The notes under the pieces were generated by a model. That model was not told the DNA's origin and searched no databases. It saw only the letters and a list, made by a program, of their open reading frames with translations. From positions 372,001 through 436,000 of the forward strand of contig NZ_PHRG01000002.1 in NCBI RefSeq assembly GCF_002803605.1: a DNA stretch of 64,000 nucleotides, given 5' to 3'. A program made the position numbers and the translations under genes. This DNA comes from Acinetobacter pseudolwoffii. Lineage in GTDB: Bacteria; Pseudomonadota; Gammaproteobacteria; Pseudomonadales; Moraxellaceae. Positions 34,641 to 43,781 of this stretch are shown here, one piece after another. Each line of letters opens with the position of its first letter. The stretch's first letter is position 1.

Positions 34641-36701
34641 GTGCGTAATATCTTAGTCACTAACGCCCTTCCATACGCCAATGGCCCGATTCATATGGGT
34701 CACCTACTCGGTTATATCCAAGCTGATATTTGGGTACGTGCGATGCGTGCAATGGGTCATGATGTGACTTATGTCTGCGCGGACGATGCTCACGGCACAG
34801 CCATCATGTTACGTGCTGAAGCCAACGGAATTTCACCGGAAGAACAAATTGCCAACGTGCAAAAGGAACATATCCGTGATTTTGACGGTTTTGCGGTGCA
34901 CTTCGATCATTATGATTCTACCCATAGCGATACCAACCGTGCACGTGCATCTGAAATCTATATCAAAAACCGTGATGCCGGCAATATCGCGGTTCGTCCT
35001 GTCACCCAGCTTTTCGATCCTGAAAAAGGCATGTTCCTCTCCGACCGTTTCATTAAAGGCACCTGCCCGAAATGTAAAGTAGAAGATCAATATGGCGATT
35101 CATGTGAAGTTTGCGGTGCAACTTATAATGCAACCGAATTATTGAACCCACATTCGACTTTAAGCGGTGCAACACCCGTCGAAAGATCATCTGACCATTA
35201 CTTCTTTAAGTTGCCGAATTTTGGTGAATACCTGCAAAAATGGACACGTGATGAAGGCCGCTTACCGGTCTCGATTGCCAACAAGTTAGATGAATGGTTT
35301 GAAAATGGCCTGAATGATTGGGATATTTCGCGTGATGCGCCATATTTCGGTTTTGAAATTCCAGACGCACCCAACAAATACTTTTACGTGTGGGTCGATG
35401 CGCCAATTGGCTACATGTCGAGTTTTGAAAACTATATCAAAACCAAACGTCCTGATTTAAGCTTTGATGACTACTGGAAAAAAGATTCTAAAAATGAGGT
35501 GTATCACTTCATTGGTAAAGACATTGTGTATTTCCATGCGCTGTTCTGGCCGGCAATGCTTGAAGGTGCAAACTACCGTACGCCATCAGGGTTATTTGTA
35601 AACGGTTTCTTGACTGTCAATGGTCAGAAGATGTCGAAATCTCGCGGCACATTTATTAAAGCGGAAACCTATTTAGAGCATTTAAACCCTGAATATTTAC
35701 GCTACTACTTCGCGTCGAAACTTTCGGATAAAGTTGAAGATTCTGACTTGAATCTGGATGATTTTGTGCAGAAAGTAAATTCTGACTTGGTTGGTAAAGT
35801 GGTCAACATTGCCAGCCGTTGTGCGAAGTTCATCAATACTAAATTTGATAACAAGTTAAGTGCAAACTGTGCAGAGCCTGAATTGGTTCAAAGCTTTATT
35901 GATGCAGGTACTTCAATCGCTGCGCAATATGAGTCACGTGAATTCTCAGCTGCGATTCGTGAAATCATGGCGCTTGCTGACAAAGCCAACCAATATATCG
36001 ACGAGAAAAAGCCTTGGGCTTTAGCGAAAATTGAAGGCCAAGAATCACAGGTTCATGACGTATGTTCTGTGGGTATTAACCTGTTCCGTCAATTGGCAGT
36101 TTACCTTGCACCTGTATTGCCGACTTTAGCGAAACAAGTTCAAGACTTCTTGCAACTTGAAAGCTTCGATTTCGCTTCTCGTAAGACGATTCTTGTCGGT
36201 CACGAAATTGCATTGTTCCAGCCATTGATGCAACGTGTAGATCCAAAAGCGGTAGCTGCCATGGTGGATGCATCTAAAGATTCTTTAGCTGCTCCTGCTG
36301 TTGAACCAGCTAAAGCTGAAAAGAAAAAAGAAAAGAAGGTCGAGAAGAAAGCTGAACCTAAAGTCGGCGAAGCTGAAATTATTAATATTGATGATTTTAT
36401 GAAAGTTGACCTGCGTGTGGCTGAGGTTTTGGAAGCTGCAACGGTTGAAGGTTCTGACAAACTTCTTCAATTGACTTTAAATGTAGGCGAAGCTGAACCA
36501 CGTAATGTATTCAGTGGTATTCGTGAGTTCTACCAACCTGAAGACCTAAAAGGTAAATTGGTGGTGATGGTGGCTAACCTTGCTCCACGTAAGATGCGTT
36601 TTGGTATTTCGAACGGTATGGTGTTGGCAGCGGGTAATGGCAACGGCGTTTGGGTGATTTCACCTGAATCTGGTGCTAAACCGGGTGATAAGGTTTCTTA
36701 A
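34641..36701 (+). CDS. metG: Methionyl-tRNA synthetase
   Basis: 686 residues, class I, with the C-terminal EMAPII-like tRNA-binding extension. It charges elongator and initiator tRNA-Met. The HIGH-type motif is [10 protein letters not shown], the KMSKS loop is [11 protein letters not shown], and zinc-knuckle cysteines are seen in CPKCKVE and SCEVCGA. A Lys/Glu/Ala-rich linker at about 555-575 ([16 protein letters not shown]) joins the tRNA-binding domain, which begins [13 protein letters not shown]. The start codon is GTG, with GAGAG about ten bases upstream. A terminator follows. Confidence 0.98.
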   Translation: MRNILVTNALPYANGPIHMGHLLGYIQADIWVRAMRAMGHDVTYVCADDAHGTAIMLRAEANGISPEEQIANVQKEHIRDFDGFAVHFDHYDSTHSDTNRARASEIYIKNRDAGNIAVRPVTQLFDPEKGMFLSDRFIKGTCPKCKVEDQYGDSCEVCGATYNATELLNPHSTLSGATPVERSSDHYFFKLPNFGEYLQKWTRDEGRLPVSIANKLDEWFENGLNDWDISRDAPYFGFEIPDAPNKYFYVWVDAPIGYMSSFENYIKTKRPDLSFDDYWKKDSKNEVYHFIGKDIVYFHALFWPAMLEGANYRTPSGLFVNGFLTVNGQKMSKSRGTFIKAETYLEHLNPEYLRYYFASKLSDKVEDSDLNLDDFVQKVNSDLVGKVVNIASRCAKFINTKFDNKLSANCAEPELVQSFIDAGTSIAAQYESREFSAAIREIMALADKANQYIDEKKPWALAKIEGQESQVHDVCSVGINLFRQLAVYLAPVLPTLAKQVQDFLQLESFDFASRKTILVGHEIALFQPLMQRVDPKAVAAMVDASKDSLAAPAVEPAKAEKKKEKKVEKKAEPKVGEAEIINIDDFMKVDLRVAEVLEAATVEGSDKLLQLTLNVGEAEPRNVFSGIREFYQPEDLKGKLVVMVANLAPRKMRFGISNGMVLAAGNGNGVWVISPESGAKPGDKVS

Positions 36702-36721
36702 GATTTTAAATCTAAAATAAG

Positions 36722-36751
36722 AAAAGCCTCTACGTTGTAGGGGCTTTTTTT
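36722..36751 (+). terminator. Terminator of metG
   Basis: Stem AAGCCTCTAC / GTAGGGGCTT (one T-G pair) followed by seven T. It resembles the terminator at 38121-38150 on the other side of the PIN-like gene. Confidence 0.85.
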
Positions 36752-36764
36752 ATGCCTTTAGATT

Positions 36765-36906
36765 CCCTCTCCTTTTTTAAAGGAGAGGGTTAGGGAGAGA
36801 TCAGAAACTATTGCCTTACTTTTGAAAGATCAAAAGTAACAAAAATCTCTTGTTCACTTGATGATACGTCCATGTACCACAAGTGAACGGCGACATCCAT
36901 GTCGCC
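36765..36906. repeat. Cluster of four perfect stem-loops in the metG-PIN gene gap
   Basis: Within the 306-base gene-free gap, four perfect inverted repeats follow each other: CCCTCTCCTTT/AAAGGAGAGGG (36765-36789, followed by GGGTTAGGGAGAGA, a motif common as an intergenic repeat in gammaproteobacteria), TTACTTTTGA/TCAAAAGTAA (36816-36839), GTTCACTTG/CAAGTGAAC (36852-36888) and GGCGACAT/ATGTCGCC (36889-36906). The array looks like a composite non-autonomous repeat (REP/MITE-like), which is inference. Confidence 0.65.
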
Positions 36907-37007
36907 TCCAACTAAATTAATACCATCACTAAGTCAACTTTTTTATTACATCGAACAGACCAGATTTTTAAATAAAGTATTGGCTTAACACTATTTTTAG
37001 TTTGAAA

Positions 37008-38072
37008 TCATTTTAATTTGAGCCAAAAAACTTGAGTTGCAATATTTAAATACTCATATGCAACATTAGTTTTTTGTGCAAAGGCTTCATCACGAGTGAT
37101 TAGATATTCACAAAAACAACCATAAGATGCATGTGACATGTCACTGAATGATGCAATAAAACGCTTTTCTTTATGTAATCCTTCATCTTGATAATAACCG
37201 ATCAGATTTAATATAGTATAAATTTGATTTACTTTTTGAAAAATATAGTATTCCTGCCCTGAACCAATTAAATTTTTCAATTGAAAGAAGTCATCTAACT
37301 CATTATTTTCCAATTCAGGATTGTTTTCTTGAAGTAATTTCCATATTTGATTTAAAGCATTTGGTAATTTAATTTTTTGTAAGTTATCATGATTGATATT
37401 CAATGATTCTCGTAAAAATTTATGAGGTGATTTTTCTTTATTAGACTCTTCTAAATGCCTTACCGATCTCTGAATATATAATTTATATTCATCTCGCTGA
37501 TTCATTAGGTTAGGAATTTTAACTTTAAATTTTTCTATTTCTGATAAAAGATAGTCATCTTTGTATGTACTGTTTTTAAGATCACTTAAAGATTTTTCTA
37601 AAAATAGTAATAAATTATCAAAAGCTTCAATTTGTTCGTATTCAAAAGTTTTAAAATCCTTTACACCACCATATAAAGCAAATAAATTCTTAGTTGATGG
37701 ATTAATCATTTTGTTTAAAAAATTATTTTCAATGTAATTATTAAAATGAACTAGTGGATCATCCCAGGATCTAAAAATAGTATTTGTTAAAGTCCCATGC
37801 TCATCAGTAGTTAAGGCGATATAGTGTGCATTTAACTCCCTTAAGATATCTAAAAACTCAACACAATATTTACTGCTTTTCCCCTTTATTACTGATCTGT
37901 AAATTTCTTCTAAAGTAATGGGTGAATAAACAGCTTGTACTTCTTCTTTTAAATATCTAAAAAAATCTGAATCTCTACTAAGCATTGGCTTTTCTTTATA
38001 TTCACTAAATAAGTCTAGAATATTTTGATCTAAATAAGCTAAAGGTTTTCCTGAGTACTCTGGTTCGCTCAT
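37008..38072 (-). CDS. Uncharacterised AT-rich gene, PIN-like nuclease candidate
   Basis: 354 residues, no signal peptide or membrane helix. The ends match a PIN-type layout: YLDQNILDLF (Asp15), ITLEEIY (Glu55/56), and near the C-terminus SDMSHASYGCFCEYLITRDEAF with Asp311, His314, Glu322 and Asp328, followed by a closing helix. PIN domains are metal-dependent RNases with three or four such acidic residues. The helical insert of some 230 residues between the two halves is unusually long. Codon use is much more AT-rich than the flanking metG and hydrolase genes, pointing to horizontal gain. No antitoxin-like partner is adjacent. The assignment is a motif-based inference. Confidence 0.55.
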   Translation of the reverse strand: MSEPEYSGKPLAYLDQNILDLFSEYKEKPMLSRDSDFFRYLKEEVQAVYSPITLEEIYRSVIKGKSSKYCVEFLDILRELNAHYIALTTDEHGTLTNTIFRSWDDPLVHFNNYIENNFLNKMINPSTKNLFALYGGVKDFKTFEYEQIEAFDNLLLFLEKSLSDLKNSTYKDDYLLSEIEKFKVKIPNLMNQRDEYKLYIQRSVRHLEESNKEKSPHKFLRESLNINHDNLQKIKLPNALNQIWKLLQENNPELENNELDDFFQLKNLIGSGQEYYIFQKVNQIYTILNLIGYYQDEGLHKEKRFIASFSDMSHASYGCFCEYLITRDEAFAQKTNVAYEYLNIATQVFWLKLK

Positions 38073-38120
38073 ACAATGCTCTCATTAAGTAATTATCTAT
38101 TTTCTTCGAAATAATCCATC

Positions 38121-38150
38121 AAAAAAGCCTCTATCTCTAGAGGCTTTTTT
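38121..38150 (-). terminator. Terminator-like hairpin next to the small membrane protein gene
   Basis: Symmetrical hairpin: A run, GCCTCTA / TAGAGGC with a short loop, then T run. It lies 14 bases after the stop of the 38-residue gene on the minus strand and could also act on the plus strand. Confidence 0.8.
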
Positions 38151-38163
38151 ATTGCTGGGTCAC

Positions 38164-38280
38164 TTAGCCTTGCAACACAAATTCCCAAATCACATAGCCC
38201 AGTCCAAAACCAAGTAGTGAATATAAGGTAATAATGAAAAATACAAAGCTGGCATTGTTTTTTCTTTTCCAAAAACTCAT
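38164..38280 (-). CDS. Very small single-helix membrane protein
   Basis: 38 residues: a basic N-terminus (MSFWKRKNN), one membrane helix of about 22 residues (VFFIITLYSLLGFGLGYVIW) and a short tail. The positive-inside start and the terminator directly downstream support a real gene. The ribosome binding site is weak (TGGGTG about eight bases upstream). No function is known; it could be a small respiratory or transporter accessory peptide, which is speculation. Confidence 0.5.
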   Translation of the reverse strand: MSFWKRKNNASFVFFIITLYSLLGFGLGYVIWEFVLQG

Positions 38281-38548
38281 CGCGACACCCAAAGCTTGTT
38301 CGTAATACCCTATGTTAACGAGCTTTTAATAAAAAGTGAAATACATCTAAGCATTTTATTTATAATAATATTTTTACAAAAAACACATTCTTTACTTTCA
38401 AAAAATCAATATACAGATTCACACTGAATTTTTAGTACAGATGCTAAATCGCCATTTCGATTTAAAAAAATAGTAAATATATTCATATTCTTTTTTATCA
38501 ATATCCATGCTAATACATAGAGTTGACTTTAATTACATAAGAATAGCC

Positions 38549-39529
38549 ATGAAATACCTCAGCTCTTCTCTTGTCGGATCACTCCTTGCTTTAGGTTCAT
38601 TGGCAGGTATTTCCCCAACACACGCACAAACGCCTTCCACTTTAGAACAACAAAAACAGGTTCCCGGATATTATCAATACAGCTTTGGAGATTACCAGAT
38701 TACTGCCCTGCTGGATGGCACCAATTATTTAGCCAAAGCCTTGTTTAAGGATATTCCTGAAGCAGAAGTGAATCAGATTTTAAAAAAATATTATGTTGAC
38801 CAAAGCAAAGGCATCCAGACCTCCGTCAATGCTTTCCTGGTAAATACAGGCAAAGAACTGGTCTTGGTGGATAGCGGTGCTTCTAGCTGTAATGGGCCAA
38901 ACTTTGGGTCTATTTATTCAAATTTACAGGCATCTGGACAAAAGCCTGAGCAAGTCAATTCAATCTTATTAACGCATTTACATCCTGATCATGTTTGCGG
39001 CATCAGTAATAACGGCGTTGCCAATTTTGTCAATGCGAATATTTATGTATCGCGAGCCGAACTGGATTTCTGGATGAATCCTAAAAGTGTAGAAAAATTA
39101 CCAAAAGCAAAACAGGCTGGTTTTTTGGGTACAGTCGATAAAATCAAGAAAGCCATCGCACCTTATCAGGCCAAAGGTCAGTTAAAGACCTTTAAGGCTA
39201 GCGATAAAATCCATGGTTTTGATGTGATCAGTTCAGCTGGGCATACACCGGGACATTTTGGTTTTAGCTTAAAATCCAAGGGTCAGGAGATGATATTTAT
39301 TGGGGATATTGTACATTCCCATACCATTCAGTTTGACCGTCCACAGACCGCTATAGATTTTGATATCGATCCGAAAAAAGCGGTTGAAACCCGCTTAAAG
39401 TATTTTGCGGAATATGCAAAGAATGGCCAGACGGTGGCAGCACCACATTTACCATTTCCGGGGATTGGGCATGTCTATTCTAAAGATGCTAAAAGCTACC
39501 AATGGATCCCCTTGCATTTTAAAGATTAA
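38549..39529 (+). CDS. Exported metallo-beta-lactamase-fold hydrolase, methyl-parathion-hydrolase-like
   Basis: 326 residues from the ATG at 38549; the frame is open 14 codons further upstream, but the internal start gives a clean signal peptide (KYLSSSLVGSLLALGSLAG...THAQ). The mature part starts PGYYQYSFGDYQITALLDGT, the pattern seen at the start of methyl parathion hydrolases and related MBL-fold enzymes. Metal ligands are HLHPDHV (HxHxDH), the His in SAGHTPGHFG, the Asp in FIGDIVHSH and the terminal His of AAPHLPFPG. Substrates in this group include organophosphates, lactones and esters; none can be assigned here. It is a single gene in the periplasm. A ten-base-pair hairpin lies downstream (39549-39584). 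Confidence 0.85.
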   Translation: MKYLSSSLVGSLLALGSLAGISPTHAQTPSTLEQQKQVPGYYQYSFGDYQITALLDGTNYLAKALFKDIPEAEVNQILKKYYVDQSKGIQTSVNAFLVNTGKELVLVDSGASSCNGPNFGSIYSNLQASGQKPEQVNSILLTHLHPDHVCGISNNGVANFVNANIYVSRAELDFWMNPKSVEKLPKAKQAGFLGTVDKIKKAIAPYQAKGQLKTFKASDKIHGFDVISSAGHTPGHFGFSLKSKGQEMIFIGDIVHSHTIQFDRPQTAIDFDIDPKKAVETRLKYFAEYAKNGQTVAAPHLPFPGIGHVYSKDAKSYQWIPLHFKD

Positions 39530-39606
39530 TTTCAAATGATCAGCTGTCCCTTGGAAAGCTAGCAAGAATGATCACTTTCCAAGGATGAGGACTTCAAGTG
39601 TTGAAA

Positions 39607-40230
39607 CTATTTCATTCCGAAAATAAGTTTTAGTCCGAGCACGGTCATCACCGCACCTGCTGCACGGTCAAACAATGCCTTAAACTTTAAATACACACGG
39701 CGTGGCTTTTCAGCAGAAAGTGCGACAGCCACGAGTGAGCACCAGCCAGCATCAATAAAAAAACATAAAATGGGCAAAGCAAAATAGAAATAGTTCGGAA
39801 TTTCTTTTGGTAATAAGGCGGTAAAAATACTGGCCAGCACAATCGCAATTTTTGGATTCGACAACTGCGTGATTAAACCTGTGGTAAAAGCGCGACGTAA
39901 AGACATCTGTTTGGTAATGCTCGAATCTGCCTCAATCGGATCTTTGGCATGCTTAATAATTTTAAAAGCCAGCCAAAGTAAATATAGCCCCCCACAAATT
40001 TTTAAGGCCAGATAAGCCGACGGCACAGCCAGCAAAAATGCCTGCAAACCCAGTACTGCCAGCAAACCGAAAATTGCTGCACCTAGACCAGTCCCCAGTG
40101 CAGTAAATAAACCATGTTTACGTGAAATCGCAATTGAATTTTTTGCCACATAAATAGAAGTCGGCCCGGGACTCATCGCACCTAACATCAGGGCAACAGC
40201 AATTGAGCTTAAAATCCAGAATGATTCCAC
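39607..40230 (-). CDS. LysE/RhtB family exporter (second in window)
   Basis: 207 residues with six hydrophobic segments. The family motif is at the N-terminus (LMLGAMSPGPTSIYVAKNS), followed by a G-rich second helix (GTGLGAAIFGLLAVLG) and TQLSNPKIAIVLASIFTALLP. It probably exports an amino acid or related metabolite across the inner membrane; the substrate is unknown. It is separate from the other LysE-type gene at 30010 and differs clearly in sequence. It converges with the hydrolase gene. Confidence 0.85.
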   Translation of the reverse strand: MESFWILSSIAVALMLGAMSPGPTSIYVAKNSIAISRKHGLFTALGTGLGAAIFGLLAVLGLQAFLLAVPSAYLALKICGGLYLLWLAFKIIKHAKDPIEADSSITKQMSLRRAFTTGLITQLSNPKIAIVLASIFTALLPKEIPNYFYFALPILCFFIDAGWCSLVAVALSAEKPRRVYLKFKALFDRAAGAVMTVLGLKLIFGMK

Positions 40231-40333
40231 GAGATAACCTGACTTAAAAATTGAAGGATTATTTTAAGCAAAAACCGAATCATTTGCTTTAAAAATTTCA
40301 GTATTGGTCAGGAATTTTAGTTACTGTAATGGC

Positions 40334-40516
40334 CTACTGTTTTAACTGATCCTGAGCAATGAATTGCGTGTCTAACAGTTGGTAATCCTGATCATGTACC
40401 GGTACACCACCAATAATCATGGTACGGGTCTCTGTTTTAGGTTTATTCATCGCATCATCACAGCCCGACAAACTGAGCATTACGCCGACCAAAACAGCAT
40501 AGGACAATATTTTCAT
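40334..40516 (-). CDS. Small predicted lipoprotein
   Basis: 60 residues. The signal peptide MKILSYAVLVGVMLSLSGC ends in the lipobox LSGC (Cys19), and the mature part is a short polar peptide with TRTMIIGGVPVHDQDYQLL. GAGGAGGG lies eight to ten bases before the ATG, a strong ribosome binding site. No domain was recognised. It is divergent from the PLP enzyme gene. Confidence 0.72.
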   Translation of the reverse strand: MKILSYAVLVGVMLSLSGCDDAMNKPKTETRTMIIGGVPVHDQDYQLLDTQFIAQDQLKQ

Positions 40517-40694
40517 TATTCTACCCTCCTCAGGGTTTCCTGTATTTAGATTAGCATCCCTGCTTAAATAATCAGCAGAATATTTGTGACATTCTGCGTC
40601 AATTTTTATCTCATGCCTGAAAATGACTTATTCTCAATCCCTGATCTTTACTGCTTTCGCTATAATGGCCGAATAACTGACTGTGTTAATTTTT

Positions 40695-41576
40695 ATGTTT
40701 GCAGAGATTGCCCAAAATATTCCCGATCAACAGATTAATTTTCACGATATTATTTTAACAATACGTCGTCTGGATCTGGTACATCCGCAAATTTCAGGCA
40801 ACAAGTTTTTTAAACTGAAATACAATTTTCTGGAAGCACAAAGACAGGGTTATCGGCAGATTCTCAGCTTTGGTGGTGCGTATTCCAATCATATTGCGGC
40901 CACTGCATTTGCCGCACAGCAGTTTGGTTTTCAAAGTGTGGGGATTATTCGGGGTGAGGAGCTGGCCCATCGGCCACTCAATCCGACTTTAGCCACCGCA
41001 CGGCAGTTGGGGATGCAGCTACATTTTGTCAGTCGTGAACACTATCGTCGCAAGCAACAGCCTGAGTATCTGGCCGAAATCGCACAACAATTTCCTGAGC
41101 ATTATCTCATTCCTGAAGGTGGAACCAACGCTTTGGCCATTCAGGGCTGTCGGGAAATTTTAAGCCCGCAAGATGCTCAATTTGATGTGGTTTGCTGCGC
41201 AGTAGGCACTGGTGGAACCATCACCGGTCTGATCGAAGCCAGTCAGGCTCATCAGCAGGTTTTAGGATTTTCAGCGCTGCAAGGCTCATTTTTAAAAGAT
41301 GAAGTCGCGCAACTAACCAGCAAAACCAACTGGACTATTCTGGATGATTATTGCTGTGGCGGCTATGCCAAAACCAGCACAGCCCTCATGCAGTTTATTC
41401 GGGATTTTGAAACCGAATTTGCCATTCCACTAGAGCAGGTCTATACCGCTAAAATGTTGATGGGCATCTTTGATTTGATTGAAAAAGATTATTTCCCAGC
41501 AGGATCTAGACTGCTGGTGATTCATAGCGGTGGGTTGCAAGGCCGTAACATGGATACTACTTCTACAATTGCTTAA
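40695..41576 (+). CDS. PLP-dependent ACC deaminase / D-cysteine desulfhydrase family enzyme
   Basis: 293 residues from ATG 40695; a GTG at 40683 is also in frame. The fold-type II PLP signature is present: the Schiff-base lysine in HPQISGNKFFKLKYNF, the substrate-loop GGAYSNHIAATAFAA, the phosphate-binding AVGTGGTITGL and a C-terminal IHSGGLQG. Family members deaminate 1-aminocyclopropane-1-carboxylate or release H2S from D-cysteine; the bacterial proteins of this length are often D-cysteine desulfhydrases, so either is possible. No Shine-Dalgarno is seen. It overlaps the converging gene by four bases at the stop codons. Confidence 0.85.
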   Translation: MFAEIAQNIPDQQINFHDIILTIRRLDLVHPQISGNKFFKLKYNFLEAQRQGYRQILSFGGAYSNHIAATAFAAQQFGFQSVGIIRGEELAHRPLNPTLATARQLGMQLHFVSREHYRRKQQPEYLAEIAQQFPEHYLIPEGGTNALAIQGCREILSPQDAQFDVVCCAVGTGGTITGLIEASQAHQQVLGFSALQGSFLKDEVAQLTSKTNWTILDDYCCGGYAKTSTALMQFIRDFETEFAIPLEQVYTAKMLMGIFDLIEKDYFPAGSRLLVIHSGGLQGRNMDTTSTIA

Positions 41577-41896
41577 GCCTGAATCGGTTGATTATTATTC
41601 AGCGCAATCATCCCTTTGACCAAGCGGTAGATATGCCAGATAAAGACCAAAAATATGATTAGAAATCCGATCAAGATCATAGTTAATAAGCCACCAACAA
41701 TATAACCCAGCAAACTGACCCAGAAGGTTTTAATTTGCCAGTCCACATGACTTTCCAGCCAGGTGCCGCGCATTTCATCACGTTTAATATAGTTCATGAT
41801 AATGGCTATAAATGGGGTCACACCCAGAAAAAACCCCAGAATATAAAGAATATAACTGATCAGGTTGTATTGTTTTAGATCCTCTGACGTTGCCAT
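41573..41896 (-). CDS. DUF4870-like small membrane protein
   Basis: 107 residues with three hydrophobic segments (about 14-34, 56-74 and 74-92). The layout, including YILYILGFFLGVTPFIAII near the start, a charged loop (NYIKRDEMRGTWLESHVDWQIKTFW) and a long C-terminal helix pair, resembles DUF4870 proteins, a family of unknown function. Its stop overlaps the PLP enzyme stop. It is preceded by a long upstream region shared with the divergent HI0933-like gene. Confidence 0.7.
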   Translation of the reverse strand: MATSEDLKQYNLISYILYILGFFLGVTPFIAIIMNYIKRDEMRGTWLESHVDWQIKTFWVSLLGYIVGGLLTMILIGFLIIFLVFIWHIYRLVKGMIALNNNQPIQA

Positions 41897-42087
41897 AAGC
41901 CCTGCCTTATTATTGTGACTTTTGTAAAACTGTACAAAAACTATGCATGATTTTAAGCCGACTTACAAATATTTTATGTTTAAACTCTAATACGGATTGG
42001 CAATCAGCCTGTTGATTGTTCAGGAATAGAGAAAGCGGAAATAAAATTGTCTATAATGCTTTCCTTTTGTTCTCCCTCGAGTGTTTT

Positions 42088-43287
42088 ATGTCTTCCAAGC
42101 AATACGATGTTCTCGTCATAGGTGCCGGTGCTTCAGGTTTAATGACGGCGTATATGGCTGCACAACGTGGACGTAAAGTCGTAGTGGTGGAAAAAGCCAA
42201 TAAAGTTGGCAAAAAAATCCTGATGTCTGGCGGCGGTAAATGTAATTTTACCAATCTGGAGGTCGAACCAAGCCATTATATTTCGCATAATCCACATTTC
42301 GTCATTTCAGCATTAACGCGTTATAGCAATTGGGACTTTATTGGCCTGGTCTGTGAATATGGTATTGCTTATGAAGAGCGCAAACATGGACAACTGTTTA
42401 CCCTCAATGGTGCAAAAGATATTCTGTCAATGCTGTTGGCAGAATGTGATAAAACCGGTCTGGTCGATCTTAAAACCAGCTGCGAAGTAAAAGCAGTCAA
42501 TCCAGTCGATGATCAAGGATTTCAAGTCGCCACGTCAATTGGATATTTTGAGGTTGAATCTGTGGTGGTGGCATCAGGTGGCTTGTCCATCCCGACGCTG
42601 GGTGGTTCGGGCATTGGCTATGACATCGCAAAACAGTTTGGACATCATGTTTATCCAACCCGTGCCGGTTTGGTGCCCTTCACTTTCTCTGATGGATTTA
42701 AGGAGGTGACGACTCGTTTGAGTGGCAATGCCGTAGAAGCGACACTCTCCAATGAGCTCAACAGTTTCACCGAAGCACTGCTGTTTACCCATCGTGGTTT
42801 AAGTGGCCCAAGCTCCCTGCAATTGTCCAATTACTGGAATGTCGGTCAAAGCTTTCAAGTCGATTTCTTACCAAGTGTAGATTTGCTGGATTTCTTTAAA
42901 GCCAAAAAACAAAGCCAGCCCAAAGTGTTATTGCGCACTTTACTCAATGAATTTTTACCGAAAAGTGTCGTGGCTGAATTACAGAGTCTAATCTGGACTG
43001 ACGTCACTGAAACCGCAATTGGCAATATCAGTGATAATCAACTGGAGCAGATTGCGACACGGCTGCATGGTTTTGAAGTGAAACCATCCGGAACAGAAGG
43101 CTACCGTACTGCGGAAGTGACTTTGGGCGGTGTGGATACCAGCGAGGTTTCTTCAAAAACCATGGAAAGTCAAAAGCAGAAAGGCCTGTATTTTATTGGT
43201 GAGGTGCTGGATGTTACCGGACATTTGGGCGGCTATAATTTCCAATGGGCATGGTCATCTGCGCATGCCGCATCGGAATATATTTAA
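42088..43287 (+). CDS. HI0933/BaiN-type flavoprotein
   Basis: 399 residues from the ATG at 42088, chosen because it places the FAD-binding motif next to the N-terminus (VLVIGAGASGLMTAYMAAQRG); the frame is open 24 codons upstream. The family signature GGGKCNFTN follows, and ASGGLSIPTLGGSG and the C-terminal FIGEVLDVTGHLGGYNFQWA are conserved. These NAD(P)/FAD oxidoreductases have no settled reaction (some reduce unsaturated bile acids or flavins). The gene is alone, with no partner in the window. Confidence 0.9.
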   Translation: MSSKQYDVLVIGAGASGLMTAYMAAQRGRKVVVVEKANKVGKKILMSGGGKCNFTNLEVEPSHYISHNPHFVISALTRYSNWDFIGLVCEYGIAYEERKHGQLFTLNGAKDILSMLLAECDKTGLVDLKTSCEVKAVNPVDDQGFQVATSIGYFEVESVVVASGGLSIPTLGGSGIGYDIAKQFGHHVYPTRAGLVPFTFSDGFKEVTTRLSGNAVEATLSNELNSFTEALLFTHRGLSGPSSLQLSNYWNVGQSFQVDFLPSVDLLDFFKAKKQSQPKVLLRTLLNEFLPKSVVAELQSLIWTDVTETAIGNISDNQLEQIATRLHGFEVKPSGTEGYRTAEVTLGGVDTSEVSSKTMESQKQKGLYFIGEVLDVTGHLGGYNFQWAWSSAHAASEYI

Positions 43288-43316
43288 TCAATAGATCATC
43301 AAGACTGATATTTAGT

Positions 43317-43469
43317 TCATTCCAGATAATCTGTCTTAAACAGCTTGAGATTGGCCGTATTTCCTAAACGGTCAATCGTCAGCTGCATTTTTCGAGTGGC
43401 TTCTCGCAAATATAGCGGTGCTTCATCTGCTGAAGTGTTCTTGAATGTATATGATAGTGTTTGCCACAT
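43317..43469 (-). CDS. Small hypothetical protein (50 residues)
   Basis: A 50-residue frame beginning MWQTLSYTFKNTSADEAPL and ending KLFKTDYLE. GGGAG stands nine bases before the ATG. It is basic, soluble and shows no recognised motif. It converges with the flavoprotein gene, with stops 30 bases apart. Presence of a ribosome binding site and even composition support a real gene, but conservation is untested. Confidence 0.5.
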   Translation of the reverse strand: MWQTLSYTFKNTSADEAPLYLREATRKMQLTIDRLGNTANLKLFKTDYLE

Positions 43470-43594
43470 GATGTTGATCTCCCTTTTTTATATTTTTAAT
43501 GCAAGAAGAATACCAAAATCATTTTGGTATTCACCTGAATATTATATATTTCTTAAAGGCCAAATTCTATTGTTTGTTATTCAGCAGAATTCTT

Positions 43595-43762
43595 TCAGTT
43601 AAATTCGTCTGTATCAGGTATTTTCCTATCCAGCGCTCGCTCTGACAGCTCGTCCTGTTTGCTCTTCACAAAAATAAATCGATAGGCCGCGGTAAAAAAG
43701 CCAATGGTAATTCCCGCGATAACCAAAGGAGCCAGAACTTTGTTGGGTTTCTTGCTATTCAT
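43595..43762 (-). CDS. Small single-helix membrane protein (55 residues)
   Basis: 55 residues: MNSKKPNKVL, one membrane helix (VLAPLVIAGITIGFFTAAYRF) and a charged tail (KSKQDELSERALDRKIPD). GAGGA lies nine bases before the ATG. It sits 20 bases upstream of the terminator that ends the channel gene and 125 bases upstream of the 50-residue gene. Function unknown. Confidence 0.55.
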   Translation of the reverse strand: MNSKKPNKVLAPLVIAGITIGFFTAAYRFIFVKSKQDELSERALDRKIPDTDEFN

Positions 43763-43781
43763 TTATTTTTCCTCGTGACTG

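Noticed and set aside
36765..36906. The stem-loop cluster as a CRISPR array
   Set aside because: The four stems are different sequences, not a repeated direct repeat with spacers of even length, and no cas genes are present.
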